Origin: Dysgonomonas sp. 511
GTDB lineage: Bacteria; Bacteroidota; Bacteroidia; Bacteroidales; Dysgonomonadaceae
Length of the DNA stretch: 64,000 nucleotides
NCBI RefSeq assembly: GCF_010501105.1
Contig: NZ_QVMQ01000009.1
Coordinates: 62,001 to 126,000, forward strand
Direction of reading: 5' to 3'
Numbering within the stretch: position 1 is the first letter of the stretch; the number at the start of each line of letters is the position of its first letter. A program made the position numbers and the translations under genes. The notes under the pieces were generated by a model that saw only the letters and a program-made list of their open reading frames with translations, made no database searches and had not been told where the DNA came from. Positions 53,069-62,256 of this stretch are shown one piece after another.

Positions 53069-53190
53069 TCAGTTATCAGTCAACAATATCTTTAGATACA
53101 AGTAAACAAGATACGAGACACGAGTTCATATTTTATCAAGAACCAACTCGTTTACTCGTCTACTGGTACCTTGTATCTCTCTAAAAGGGG
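53069..53190 (-). repeat. GATACAAG-type interspersed repeat with TGACTGATAACTG flank
   Basis: On the minus strand it reads AGAGAGATACAAGGTACC, GTAGACGAGTAAACGAGTT, TAAAATATGAACTCGTG, TCTCGTATCTTGTTTACTTG and TATCTAAAGATATTG, then TGACTGATAACTG. It is a full-length copy of the family. Confidence 0.8.
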
Positions 53191-53415
53191 GTGCTGTTAA
53201 GTTCTGGTTATAGGGGCTTATAATAGATAAATAGAAAATAATTATTTATAAAAATGATAACCCAATAACTTTTATAAAAACAGAGTGAATCCCCCATTTT
53301 AACACATCCCCACCCTTCTCCATCACAAAAAAGCATTACTAATACACTGAAAACGTTAATAATAAAATAAAAGGAAAAACAAACCACAGAAAAAACAATA
53401 ACTTTACAGCCAGTT

Positions 53416-55272
53416 ATGAAAGAATACCGACTGACCGACTGGCTGCCGACCACCAAAAAAGAGGTGGAACTCAGGAGATGGGACGAACTGGATGTAATCC
53501 TTTTCTCCGGCGATGCCTATATAGACCATCCATCGTTTGGCGCTGCCGTAATAGGACGCCTGCTCGAAAAAGAAGGGCTGCGGGTAGCCATCGTGCCACA
53601 ACCAAACTGGCGCGACGACCTGCGCGACTTCAAGAAACTGGGCAAACCCCGCCTGTTTTTCGGCGTAAGTGCAGGAGCAATGGACTCGATGATCAACCAT
53701 TACACTGCCAACAAGCGCAAGCGTTCCGACGATGCCTATACCCCCGACGGAAGGGCAGATATGCGTCCCGACAGGACATCGGTAGTATATAGCAACATAC
53801 TCAAAGACCTGTTTCCCAATGTGCCCATCGTTTTGGGAGGCATAGAAGCATCGTTGCGCAGGGTGACGCACTACGACTATTGGGACGACAAACTGCATAA
53901 ATCGATACTCGCCGACTCGCAAGCCGACATACTGATATACGGTATGGGCGAGCAGCCATTAAAAAAGCTCGTTGCGGAGCTAAAATCGGGCAAAACCGTA
54001 TCGCAGCTAACAGATATACCCCAAACCTCCTTTTTGTCCGAAAAAACGCAAATAAATGCATATTCCGGCAACAAAGAAGACATCATACTACACTCGCACG
54101 AAGAATGCCTTGCCGACAAGCTGAAACAAGCCCGCAATTTCAGGATAATAGAAGAGCAGTCGAATATGGCAAACGCAGCAAGGATTATACAGCACTGCGA
54201 CGACAAGGCAGTTGTAATCAATCCTCCCTACCCTCCCATGTCGGAACAGGAGATAGACGCATCGTTCGACCTGCCATACACCCGCCTGCCGCACCCAAAA
54301 TACAAGAACAAAACGATTCCGGCATTCGAAATGATAAAATTCTCGGTAAATATGCACCGGGGATGTTTCGGAGGATGCGCCTTCTGTACCATATCGGCGC
54401 ATCAGGGCAAGTTTATAGCTTCGCGGTCGAAAACGTCGATACTCAAAGAAGTGAAACAAATAGCAGATATGCCGGGCTTCAAAGGCTACCTGAGCGACCT
54501 CGGCGGCCCTTCGGCAAATATGTATAAGATGCAGGGGAAAGATCAGGATGTATGCAGCAAATGCAAACGCCCGTCGTGCATCCACCCAAAAATCTGCAAA
54601 AACCTGAATACAGACCACACACCATTGCTCGACATCTATAAAGCAGTAGATGCACTGCCCGCAATAAAAAAATCGTTTATCGGCAGTGGGGTGCGCTACG
54701 ATATGCTCCTGCACAGAAGCGACGACGAAAAAATAAACAAATCGGCAAACCAATATACTAAAGAGCTGATAAAGAACCATGTATCGGGCAGATTGAAGGT
54801 CGCTCCGGAGCATACATCCGACAGGGTACTGAATTATATGCGGAAACCAAGCTTCGACCAGTTCTATACATTCAAGAAGATATTCGACAAAATAAATAAG
54901 GAAGAGGCTATAAATCAACAACTTATACCCTATTTCATATCATCGCATCCGGGATGCAAAGAAGAAGATATGGCAGAACTGGCTTCAACTACCAAGCCAT
55001 TAGGGTTTAAACTGGAGCAAATACAAGACTTCACCCCTTCGCCCATGACGCTCGCCACCGAGATGTATTATACCGGTTACCACCCCTATACACTGGAAAA
55101 AGTATATACAGCACGAACTAAAGAACAAAAACTGGCTCAGAGGCAATACTTCTTCTGGTACGACAGGGAATACAAAAACCAGATTATAAAATCGTTGAAC
55201 AAAATAAACCGTAAAGACCTGATAAAAAAGCTTTATCCGGACAACAGCAATATAAAACCAAAACGAAAATAA
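53416..55272 (+). CDS. ygiQ: YgiQ-family radical SAM protein
   Basis: The 618-residue protein matches YgiQ, a large radical SAM family of unknown reaction. The N-terminus has a B12-binding-like Rossmann part (D-V-I-L-F-S-G-D-A-Y-I-D-H-P-S-F-G) and Y-D-Y-W-D-D-K; the radical SAM motif is C-F-G-G-C-A-F-C near residue 317, then G-P-S-A-N-M-Y and a Cys-rich C-S-K-C-K-R-P-S-C segment. L-K-V-A-P-E-H-T and Q-D-F-T-P-S-P follow, as in homologues. Length is as in other Bacteroidetes members. Downstream by 27 bp is a thioredoxin-like gene. Confidence 0.93.
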   Translation: MKEYRLTDWLPTTKKEVELRRWDELDVILFSGDAYIDHPSFGAAVIGRLLEKEGLRVAIVPQPNWRDDLRDFKKLGKPRLFFGVSAGAMDSMINHYTANKRKRSDDAYTPDGRADMRPDRTSVVYSNILKDLFPNVPIVLGGIEASLRRVTHYDYWDDKLHKSILADSQADILIYGMGEQPLKKLVAELKSGKTVSQLTDIPQTSFLSEKTQINAYSGNKEDIILHSHEECLADKLKQARNFRIIEEQSNMANAARIIQHCDDKAVVINPPYPPMSEQEIDASFDLPYTRLPHPKYKNKTIPAFEMIKFSVNMHRGCFGGCAFCTISAHQGKFIASRSKTSILKEVKQIADMPGFKGYLSDLGGPSANMYKMQGKDQDVCSKCKRPSCIHPKICKNLNTDHTPLLDIYKAVDALPAIKKSFIGSGVRYDMLLHRSDDEKINKSANQYTKELIKNHVSGRLKVAPEHTSDRVLNYMRKPSFDQFYTFKKIFDKINKEEAINQQLIPYFISSHPGCKEEDMAELASTTKPLGFKLEQIQDFTPSPMTLATEMYYTGYHPYTLEKVYTARTKEQKLAQRQYFFWYDREYKNQIIKSLNKINRKDLIKKLYPDNSNIKPKRK

Positions 55273-55299
55273 TAGTCAAACCCTAGTTACTCAAAATCA

Positions 55300-55809
55300 A
55301 TGAAACATTTGTTTATTACTATCGGCTTCCTGATGCTATCCATCACGGTGGCGGCACAAAACGAAAATGGAGATATCATCGTTGAAAACGACAATATGCC
55401 AGCTTTCAGGCTATCATCGTCCGTTTACGGAAATATAGACTCCGAAGACTTAAAAGGCAAAGTAATACTCATAAATATTTTTACAACATGGTGCAGGCCA
55501 TGCCAGGTAAAACTAGCCGAAGTAGAAAAAAGCCTTTACCCTAAATTCAAAGATAACCCCGATTTCATCATGTTGAGTGTAGGGCGCGAACATACCGACG
55601 AAGAATTGGCAAAATACAATAAAACAAAGAACTTTCCCTTCCCACTCTATCCTGACCCGAACAGAGCATTCACCGGAAAATTTGCTACCCAAAGCATACC
55701 CCGCTCATACCTGATAGATAAAAACGGAAAAGTAATAATGACTACTACCGGTTATACAAAAGCCGAACATAAGCAACTGATAAAATCAATAGAAAAAAGC
55801 CTGAAATAA
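55300..55809 (+). CDS. TlpA-like thioredoxin-fold protein
   Basis: A 169-residue exported protein: signal peptide (L-F-I-T-I-G-F-L-M-L-S-I-T-V-A-A-Q), then a thioredoxin/peroxiredoxin-type domain with the active site T-T-W-C-R-P-C near residue 67 and the cis-Pro in Q-S-I-P-R-S-Y-L-I-D. Such TlpA/ResA-like proteins reduce disulfides in the periplasm. It is co-directional with ygiQ and may share its transcript. Confidence 0.9.
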   Translation: MKHLFITIGFLMLSITVAAQNENGDIIVENDNMPAFRLSSSVYGNIDSEDLKGKVILINIFTTWCRPCQVKLAEVEKSLYPKFKDNPDFIMLSVGREHTDEELAKYNKTKNFPFPLYPDPNRAFTGKFATQSIPRSYLIDKNGKVIMTTTGYTKAEHKQLIKSIEKSLK

Positions 55810-55947
55810 AAAAACCGGACGTTTGTGCCAATTCGATCCAATCAGCCATCTAAACAAGTAAGCCCAACAGACTCTTAACAAACAGTAAAAACTTAGATTT
55901 TGAATACTATAAAAAACAAGTAAATACAACTTAAAAAGAAAAATATT

Positions 55948-55955
55948 TACCTTTG
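55948..55955 (+). promoter_or_regulatory. Bacteroidetes -7 box upstream of mnmG
   Basis: TACCTTTG matches TAnnTTTG and lies 40 bp before the mnmG ATG. The upstream bases are A-rich without a clear -33 TTTG. Confidence 0.55.
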
Positions 55956-55995
55956 TATAAGAATAGTAATGATAACAAACTTTTTCCAGTAAAAT

Positions 55996-57870
55996 ATGAA
56001 CTTCAACTATGATGTGCTAGTAGTCGGCGCAGGCCATGCAGGGTGTGAAGCCGCCACTGCTGCTGCTAATATGGGATCGAAAACTCTATTGATAACAATG
56101 GACATGAACAAGATTGCCCAGATGAGTTGCAACCCGGCAGTTGGAGGAATAGCAAAAGGACAAATCGTGAGGGAAATAGATGCCCTCGGCGGACAAATGG
56201 GAATAGTTTCGGATATGACAGCTATTCAGTTCCGGATGCTCAACCGATCGAAAGGCCCGGCAGTATGGAGCCCACGGGTGCAAAGCGACAGGGCGCAGTT
56301 TATTATAAAATGGCGCGAAATAGTCGAAAACACCGACAATCTTTTCATTTGGCAAGACACAGTTACATCGCTTATCATAAAAGATAAAACCGTAGCAGGC
56401 GTAAAAACTTCGCTTGGCGTAGAGTTTTTGGCCAAGTCGGTTGTGCTTACCAACGGCACATTCCTGAACGGGCTGATGCACATCGGTAAAACCCAGATAG
56501 AAGGCGGACGCGTTTCCGAACCTTCGTCATCGGGCATAACAGAACAACTGAAAGAATTGGGCTTCACTACCGACAGGATGAAGACAGGTACACCGGTAAG
56601 AATAGACGGTAGAAGCGTCGATTTCTCCCTAATGGAAGAACAAAAAGGAGACGACGATTTTCATAAATTTTCGTATCTCGACTTCAAGCCCCGCCCATTG
56701 GAACAGCTTAGTTGCTGGATATGCTACACCAACGAAGAAGTGCACAAGACATTGAGCGATGGATTAGAAGACTCACCTCTATACAACGGACAAATAAAAA
56801 GCATAGGCCCACGATATTGCCCAAGCATAGAAACCAAGATAGTAACATTTGCAGACAAAACCGCACACCAATTATTCCTCGAACCGGAAGGAGTGAACAC
56901 ACAGGAATATTACCTGAATGGATTCTCATCCTCCCTCCCACTCCACACACAAATCGAGGCATTACAAAAAGTGCCGGCTTTTCGCAACATACATATCTAC
57001 CGTCCGGGTTATGCAATAGAATACGATTTCTTCGACCCCACCCAACTCTACCATACTTTGGAAACAAAGATAGTAAGCAACCTGTTTTTCGCAGGACAAA
57101 TAAACGGCACAACCGGATACGAAGAAGCCGGAGGACAAGGGCTCATAGCAGGAATCAACGCACACCTGAAAGCCCACGGTGGAAACGAATTTACAATAAA
57201 AAGAGATGAGGCATATATAGGAGTCTTGATAGACGACCTTGTAACCAAAGGTGTGGATGAACCCTACCGTATGTTTACATCGCGAGCCGAATACAGGATA
57301 CTACTCAGGCAAGACGATGCAGATATGCGCCTGACAGAAAAAGCATACAACACAGGGTTGGCAAAACAGGAAAGGATAGATTTGCTAAACGAGAAGAAAA
57401 AAGAAATAGACCGGATCATTGGGTTTACATCGAATTACTCGCTCAAGCCGGAATACATAAACCCCGTTTTAGAATCTTTCGGCACAAGCCCGTTGAAGCA
57501 AAAAGCAAAATTAAAAGACATAATTACCCGTCCTCAAATAGATATAAAAAACATAGCAGAACATATACCTGCATTCAAAGAAGAACTAGAAAAGACGCCC
57601 AACAGAAAAGAAGAAATAATAGAGGCAGCAGAAATACGCATAAAGTACGATGGGTACATCAAAAGAGAACAATTGATAGCAGATAAGATAACCAGACTCG
57701 AAAACATACGAATAAAAGATAAATTCGATTACAATAGCATACTATCTTTATCGACAGAAGCCCGGCAAAAATTAGAAAAAATAAACCCAGAAACCATCGC
57801 CCAAGCGAGCAGAATACCAGGGATATCACCCAACGACATATCCGTATTATTAGTTCTTTTAGGGCGATAA
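55996..57870 (+). CDS. mnmG: tRNA uridine 5-carboxymethylaminomethyl modification enzyme MnmG (GidA)
   Basis: MnmG, with MnmE, makes cmnm5U at the wobble base of several tRNAs, using FAD and methylene-THF. The 624-residue protein has the FAD motif V-V-G-A-G-H-A-G-C-E-A-A at the start, C-N-P-A-V-G-G-I-A-K-G, G-P-A-V-W-S-P-R, and the late T-S-R-A-E-Y-R-I-L-L-R-Q-D-N-A-D-like block (here Q-D-D-A-D). Its C-terminus has the helical MnmE-binding domain. Length is normal. In many bacteria gidA lies near oriC and the par genes; the parS-like sites just after it fit that. Confidence 0.96.
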   Translation: MNFNYDVLVVGAGHAGCEAATAAANMGSKTLLITMDMNKIAQMSCNPAVGGIAKGQIVREIDALGGQMGIVSDMTAIQFRMLNRSKGPAVWSPRVQSDRAQFIIKWREIVENTDNLFIWQDTVTSLIIKDKTVAGVKTSLGVEFLAKSVVLTNGTFLNGLMHIGKTQIEGGRVSEPSSSGITEQLKELGFTTDRMKTGTPVRIDGRSVDFSLMEEQKGDDDFHKFSYLDFKPRPLEQLSCWICYTNEEVHKTLSDGLEDSPLYNGQIKSIGPRYCPSIETKIVTFADKTAHQLFLEPEGVNTQEYYLNGFSSSLPLHTQIEALQKVPAFRNIHIYRPGYAIEYDFFDPTQLYHTLETKIVSNLFFAGQINGTTGYEEAGGQGLIAGINAHLKAHGGNEFTIKRDEAYIGVLIDDLVTKGVDEPYRMFTSRAEYRILLRQDDADMRLTEKAYNTGLAKQERIDLLNEKKKEIDRIIGFTSNYSLKPEYINPVLESFGTSPLKQKAKLKDIITRPQIDIKNIAEHIPAFKEELEKTPNRKEEIIEAAEIRIKYDGYIKREQLIADKITRLENIRIKDKFDYNSILSLSTEARQKLEKINPETIAQASRIPGISPNDISVLLVLLGR

Positions 57871-57877
57871 AACCGAA

Positions 57878-57893
57878 AGTTTCACGTGGAACA
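57878..57893. promoter_or_regulatory. parS-like ParB-binding site 1
   Basis: AGTTTCACGTGGAACA differs at two positions from the parS palindrome TGTTTCACGTGAAACA. It lies 8 bp after the mnmG stop codon. Confidence 0.75.
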
Positions 57894-57922
57894 TAAACGA
57901 CAAAACAAACAAAAAGACCGAA

Positions 57923-57938
57923 AGTTTCACGTGGAACA
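57923..57938. promoter_or_regulatory. parS-like ParB-binding site 2
   Basis: AGTTTCACGTGGAACA, identical to site 1, begins exactly 45 bp after it. The preceding ACCGAA is shared as well, so the site is part of a 45-bp tandem unit. Confidence 0.75.
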
Positions 57939-57967
57939 CAAACAGTAAAACGAAGTAAAAACAGCAA

Positions 57968-57983
57968 TGTTTCACGTGAAACA
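57968..57983. promoter_or_regulatory. parS site 3 (perfect consensus)
   Basis: TGTTTCACGTGAAACA is the perfect parS palindrome, again exactly 45 bp from the one before. It lies 16 bp upstream of the apt start codon. Confidence 0.88.
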
Positions 57984-57998
57984 TATAAACAAACAGAG

Positions 57999-58544
57999 AT
58001 GAAAACAGCCCTAGCCAACCTGGAAAAACTTAAAAATGGAGTTAGGAATATCCCCGATTTTCCCATCAAGGGAATCCAATTTAAGGACGTAACTACACTT
58101 TTTAAGTCGACCGAACTACTTGCAATAGCAAGCAAAACCCTAACCGACGAGTATAGAGGATTAGGTATAACCAAAGTGATAGGAATAGAATCGCGAGGTT
58201 TTATTATGGCCCCCATCCTGGCACTAAACTTACAAGCCGGATTTATACCCATTAGGAAAGAAGGGAAATTGCCTGCCGATGTTTACGAAGAAGAGTATGA
58301 AAAAGAGTACGGGAAAGACAAAATACAAATACACAAAGATGCTCTAACATCCGAAGATATCATACTAATTCACGACGACCTATTGGCCACAGGCGGAACA
58401 ATGCATGCTGCATACAACTTGATAAACAGGATAGGAGTGAAGAAAATATACATCAACTTCTTAATAGAACTAGAAGACTTGAAGGGGAGGGAAATATTCC
58501 CGAAAGATACTGATATTAGATCGTTGATCAAATATTCTATCTAA
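57999..58544 (+). CDS. apt: Adenine phosphoribosyltransferase
   Basis: Apt salvages adenine with PRPP to make AMP. The 181-residue protein has I-P-D-F-P-I-K-G-I-Q-F-K-D-V-T at the N-terminus, G-I-E-S-R-G-F-I-M-A-P for adenine, R-K-E-G-K-L-P, and the PRPP loop I-L-I-H-D-D-L-L-A-T-G-G-T, in which the common V-D-D is H-D-D. Length is normal. It begins right after the three parS-like sites, and uvrC follows in the same direction. Confidence 0.95.
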   Translation: MKTALANLEKLKNGVRNIPDFPIKGIQFKDVTTLFKSTELLAIASKTLTDEYRGLGITKVIGIESRGFIMAPILALNLQAGFIPIRKEGKLPADVYEEEYEKEYGKDKIQIHKDALTSEDIILIHDDLLATGGTMHAAYNLINRIGVKKIYINFLIELEDLKGREIFPKDTDIRSLIKYSI

Positions 58545-58622
58545 GAAACAGAGAAAGGCTTCTTTCTATTACACTTTACACAAGACACAAACTTAGTTTA
58601 TTACACATAAAAGTTTAAGGAT

Positions 58623-60434
58623 ATGAATGAATATCTAAAAAATATCATTAGTAATATACCTGAAAAACCAGGCTGTTATCAATACTTTGATGACAAAGGG
58701 ATTATTATATATATCGGCAAAGCAAAAAACCTGAAGAAAAGAGTATCTTCATATTTTACAAAAACCCATAGCGATAGCCCAAAAACAAGAATACTTGTCA
58801 ATAAAATAAGGGATATAAAATACATTATTGTCGATTCGGAAGCCGATACGCTTTTGTTGGAAAACAATCTGATAAAAAAACACCAACCCCGGTACAATGT
58901 ATTGTTGAAAGATGACAAAACATACCCGTCGATTGTAATCAGAAATGAATATTACCCACGGGTAGAACTGACGAGAAATATAGTACAGGATGGGTCGCAA
59001 TACTTTGGGCCATATTCGGATGTGCCAAGTATAAAAAACCTCCTCAAGTTTATACACAAGCTATTCCCCGTACGCACCTGCTCTCTAAACTTAGCACCGG
59101 AGAAAATAAATGAAGGAAAATATAAAGTATGCCTCGAATATCATATAAAAAGATGTTCGGGGCCATGTGCAGGCCTTCAATCGCAGGAAGATTACAGTGA
59201 AAATATCAATTCGATAAAAGAGATATTGAAAGGTAATTCCAGCACCGTCAGCAACGAAATATACAAACAAATGTTGGAATATTCCAACAAACAGGAATTT
59301 GAACAGGCAAATAAGCTAAAAGAAAAATTCTTGTTGGTAGAAAATTTCAAAAACAGGTCTACAGTCGTAAGCAGCATCAATTACAACATCGACGTGTATA
59401 GTTACGACGAAGATGAAGACGAAAACTTTATCTTCATCAATTATCTGAATATACACAATGGGGCTATCATACAGGCCTATACTTTCGAATACAGAAAGAA
59501 AAATGAAGAAGAAAAAGAAGAGTTGCTCGCTCTTGGTATTTTAGAAATAAGACAAAAATTCGGATCGACAGCCAAAGAAATCGTTGTCCCTTTCTACCCT
59601 GATATAACAATAGAGGGTGTAGAATTTACTATTCCGCAACGGGGAGACAAGAAAAAACTCCTACTGCTCTCTACTCAAAATGCAAAACAGTATAAACAAG
59701 ACAGGATTAAGAAGATGGAGAGCCTCAATCCGGAGCAACGCAGTGTAAGGATCTTGAAAGAAATACAAAAAGACCTCAATCTCAAAGACCTGCCTGTACA
59801 TATAGAATGTTTCGACAACTCGAACATACAAGGTAGCAATCCCGTATCAGCCTGCGTAGTTTTCAAAATGGGAAAACCATCGAAAAGAGACTACCGCCAC
59901 TTCAATGTGAAAACAGTGGAAGGGCCCGACGATTTTTCGACCATGCGCGAAGTTGTGTACAGAAGATATCACAGGCTACTTGAAGAAAACACTCCCCTAC
60001 CCCAACTCATAGTAATAGACGGAGGAAAAGGACAATTGAGTTCGGCATGCGAATCGCTGAAAGAATTAGGTATCTACGGCAAAGTAGCAATTATAGGCAT
60101 AGCCAAACGTCTGGAAGAAATATATTATCCCGAAGATTCTATCCCATTGTATCTGGACAAAAATTCGGAATCGCTGAAAGTCATACAGCACTTGCGCGAC
60201 GAAGCCCACCGATTTGGAATAACGTTTCACCGCAACCAGAGAAGCAAGAACCAGATAAAATCGGAACTAGACAACATCAAAGGAATAGGTGACGAAACAA
60301 AAAGGCTACTCTTCAAAGAATTTAGAAGTGTGAAAAGAATAAAGGAAGCTTCGGACGAGAGCATAGAAAAAATCGTCGGCAAATTTAAGACAAAATTAAT
60401 ACGGAACTATTTCGAAAATAAAACAGTAAAATAA
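58623..60434 (+). CDS. uvrC: Excinuclease ABC subunit C
   Basis: UvrC makes the two incisions around a lesion marked by UvrA and UvrB. The 603-residue protein has the GIY-YIG domain (P-G-C-Y-Q-Y-F-D, I-I-Y-I-G-K-A-K-N-L-K-K-R-V) for the 3' cut, a UVR motif (E-F-E-Q-A-N-K-L-K-E-K), the RNase-H-like domain (E-C-F-D-N-S-N-I-Q-G, V-I-D-G-G-K-G-Q-L) for the 5' cut, and C-terminal HhH motifs (I-K-G-I-G-D-E-T-K-R-L-L). The C-terminal cut residues are present. Part of a mnmG, apt, uvrC block. Confidence 0.96.
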   Translation: MNEYLKNIISNIPEKPGCYQYFDDKGIIIYIGKAKNLKKRVSSYFTKTHSDSPKTRILVNKIRDIKYIIVDSEADTLLLENNLIKKHQPRYNVLLKDDKTYPSIVIRNEYYPRVELTRNIVQDGSQYFGPYSDVPSIKNLLKFIHKLFPVRTCSLNLAPEKINEGKYKVCLEYHIKRCSGPCAGLQSQEDYSENINSIKEILKGNSSTVSNEIYKQMLEYSNKQEFEQANKLKEKFLLVENFKNRSTVVSSINYNIDVYSYDEDEDENFIFINYLNIHNGAIIQAYTFEYRKKNEEEKEELLALGILEIRQKFGSTAKEIVVPFYPDITIEGVEFTIPQRGDKKKLLLLSTQNAKQYKQDRIKKMESLNPEQRSVRILKEIQKDLNLKDLPVHIECFDNSNIQGSNPVSACVVFKMGKPSKRDYRHFNVKTVEGPDDFSTMREVVYRRYHRLLEENTPLPQLIVIDGGKGQLSSACESLKELGIYGKVAIIGIAKRLEEIYYPEDSIPLYLDKNSESLKVIQHLRDEAHRFGITFHRNQRSKNQIKSELDNIKGIGDETKRLLFKEFRSVKRIKEASDESIEKIVGKFKTKLIRNYFENKTVK

Positions 60435-60439
60435 ATTGC

Positions 60440-60447
60440 TAACTTTG
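60440..60447 (+). promoter_or_regulatory. Bacteroidetes -7 box upstream of the third acyltransferase gene
   Basis: TAACTTTG follows the uvrC stop by five bases and fits TAnnTTTG; the ATG is 65 bp on. A -33 TTTG is not seen. Confidence 0.45.
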
Positions 60448-60512
60448 TTCATTAATCATTCTCCGTTCGTAACGGACAAAAAAGATAGAAATATTTTCCT
60501 CAAAAAAGCCTA

Positions 60513-61586
60513 ATGACAGAAAAACTAAAAAAAGACAGGATATTATTTGCCGACCTACTTAGGGTAGGTACAATTTTTGCCATCATGGTTTTTCATATCA
60601 CTACCAACAGATGGCTTGTAGCATTCGACGAAAATCCGACTGAGTGGCATGTAATAAATATTTTTGTTGCCGGGCTTCGTTGGTGTGTCCCTGTCTTCTT
60701 TATGTTGAGCGGAATGATATTTCTCGATCCGGAATACAAAATAACCACAAAAAAGCTATTTTCGAAGACAATTCCTCGCATTTTGTGCGCCCTAATATTC
60801 TGGAGTATAATATATCGCACTCTCTCGCCGTTAACAGCGGCATTTTTAGATATTAAACCATTGGATATCAGCGATTTTAATAGGATTTATTCAGAAATAT
60901 TTTTAGGCACTCCCTGGCATCATTTATGGTTCATGTACCCGCTTTTGGCCATGTATGCCCTCACTCCCCTACTCCGGGTGTTTACCGCCAACGCAAAAAA
61001 GGAACATTATATATATTTCCTTATCCTTTACCTGATATTCGGATCGCTCATCCCATTCATAAATGCGAGGCTCGGAATCACCATCAGTTTTGCCATCCCC
61101 GAACTATTTTCATATACGGGATATTTCATTGCCGGATATTTCTTCTATAAATTCGACCTGACAAAAACAGAAAAAAATATAGTATATATATTAGGTGTAC
61201 TTTCGCTTGTAGGAACTTATGCCATCTCTACCCTATCGGCAATGGATAGCGGAATGCCTGCCACACAGTTTTTCGACCGCACTGCACCCAATATAATATT
61301 TTCGGCATTCTTTGTTTTCCTTCTGGTGAAAAACGTGGTAAACGGCAGTCGCAAAATACTTAAATACCAAAACAACAAATATATAACACTGCTTGCTAAT
61401 TGCGGACTGGGCATTTATCTGGTACACGACTTTTTCAATATCATACTCAATATCCTCAATATCAATACAAGCACAATACCAGCCATTCTTGCCGTCCCTC
61501 TATTGAGCCTGATTGTGTATTTGGCTTCGTTGGGAGTTGTACTGATTATCCGCAAAATTCCTGTGCTCAACAAGTGGATTATTTAA
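60513..61586 (+). CDS. Acyltransferase-3 family membrane protein
   Basis: A 357-residue polytopic protein with about ten helices. The N-terminus reads R-I-L-F-A-D-L-L-R-V-G-T-I-F-A-I-M-V-F-H with the family's Arg and His, then P-V-F-F-M-L-S-G-M-I-F. Later H-H-L-W-F-M-Y-P-L and I-Y-L-V-H-D-F follow the WecH/OafA pattern. It would acylate an outer sugar. It is one of three envelope genes set between uvrC and dtd. Confidence 0.88.
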   Translation: MTEKLKKDRILFADLLRVGTIFAIMVFHITTNRWLVAFDENPTEWHVINIFVAGLRWCVPVFFMLSGMIFLDPEYKITTKKLFSKTIPRILCALIFWSIIYRTLSPLTAAFLDIKPLDISDFNRIYSEIFLGTPWHHLWFMYPLLAMYALTPLLRVFTANAKKEHYIYFLILYLIFGSLIPFINARLGITISFAIPELFSYTGYFIAGYFFYKFDLTKTEKNIVYILGVLSLVGTYAISTLSAMDSGMPATQFFDRTAPNIIFSAFFVFLLVKNVVNGSRKILKYQNNKYITLLANCGLGIYLVHDFFNIILNILNINTSTIPAILAVPLLSLIVYLASLGVVLIIRKIPVLNKWII

Positions 61587-61671
61587 CAACTTTGCGAAAG
61601 AAATATAAATTCACCAAATTTTAATAAACAAATACTTCATAATCAACGTTATAATAATAAAACATAAGATT

Positions 61672-62256
61672 ATGAAAAATGATTTCTTCTATTCAGTCAA
61701 ACAAAGGGTAAAATATTGGTGGATTTCGCCAATAATAGGTGTAATTGCTATACTGCTGGGTATATGGTGTATAGCCAATCCTGCCGGTGCATTAACAATA
61801 TTGGGCGCATTCTTCGTTGCAGGATTTCTTGTTAGCGGGCTGTTTGAGATAGTATATGCCCTATCGAATAAAAACATACTCAAAGGATGGGGATGGACAC
61901 TGGCAAGTGGTATAATAGATATCTTGTTTGCCATCTTGCTACTAGCTATTCCACTAGGAACCATTACGATACTATTATTCCTTGTAGGTTTTTGGGTTAT
62001 GTTCCAGTCTATATGGGCCATCGGCATGTCGATAGACCTGCAACGCAGCGGCATCAAGGGATGGGGATGGACATTGGCATTTGGTATATTGGGACTTATA
62101 TTATCATTCATTCTCGTAACAAATCCTGTATTTGCAGCCGAATTTATCATCTACCTAATGGCATTTGCATTGTTCTTTTATGGAGCTATGAGAATATATT
62201 TCGGATTCAAAATGAGGTCGGTACACAAAGACATAGAGAAAATGGAAGATAAGTAA
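61672..62256 (+). CDS. HdeD/DUF308-family membrane protein
   Basis: The 194-residue protein has six short helices in three pairs, each pair with a Gly-rich start: G-I-W-C-I-A-N-P-A-G-A-L, then G-W-G-W-T-L-A-S-G-I-I-D-I, and again G-W-G-W-T-L-A-F-G-I-L-G. This internal repeat is the DUF308 unit seen in HdeD, a membrane protein tied to acid resistance in E. coli. The role here is unknown. Confidence 0.85.
   Translation: MKNDFFYSVKQRVKYWWISPIIGVIAILLGIWCIANPAGALTILGAFFVAGFLVSGLFEIVYALSNKNILKGWGWTLASGIIDILFAILLLAIPLGTITILLFLVGFWVMFQSIWAIGMSIDLQRSGIKGWGWTLAFGILGLILSFILVTNPVFAAEFIIYLMAFALFFYGAMRIYFGFKMRSVHKDIEKMEDK

Larger units (their letters stand above)
52939..53415. other. Divergent intergenic region between valS and ygiQ
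   Basis: Of this 477-bp gap, 53069-53190 is repeat. The left part holds the valS promoter. The right part (about 53200-53415) is AT-rich, with a C-rich patch CCCCATTTTAACACATCCCC, and no frame or RNA that I can support; a TAACTTTA word at 53399-53406 is near the -7 consensus. Confidence 0.45.

Noticed and set aside
57878-57983. Integron attC or CRISPR-like array
   Set aside because: Only three short repeats, each a full parS palindrome, with no cas or integrase genes; parS explains them better.
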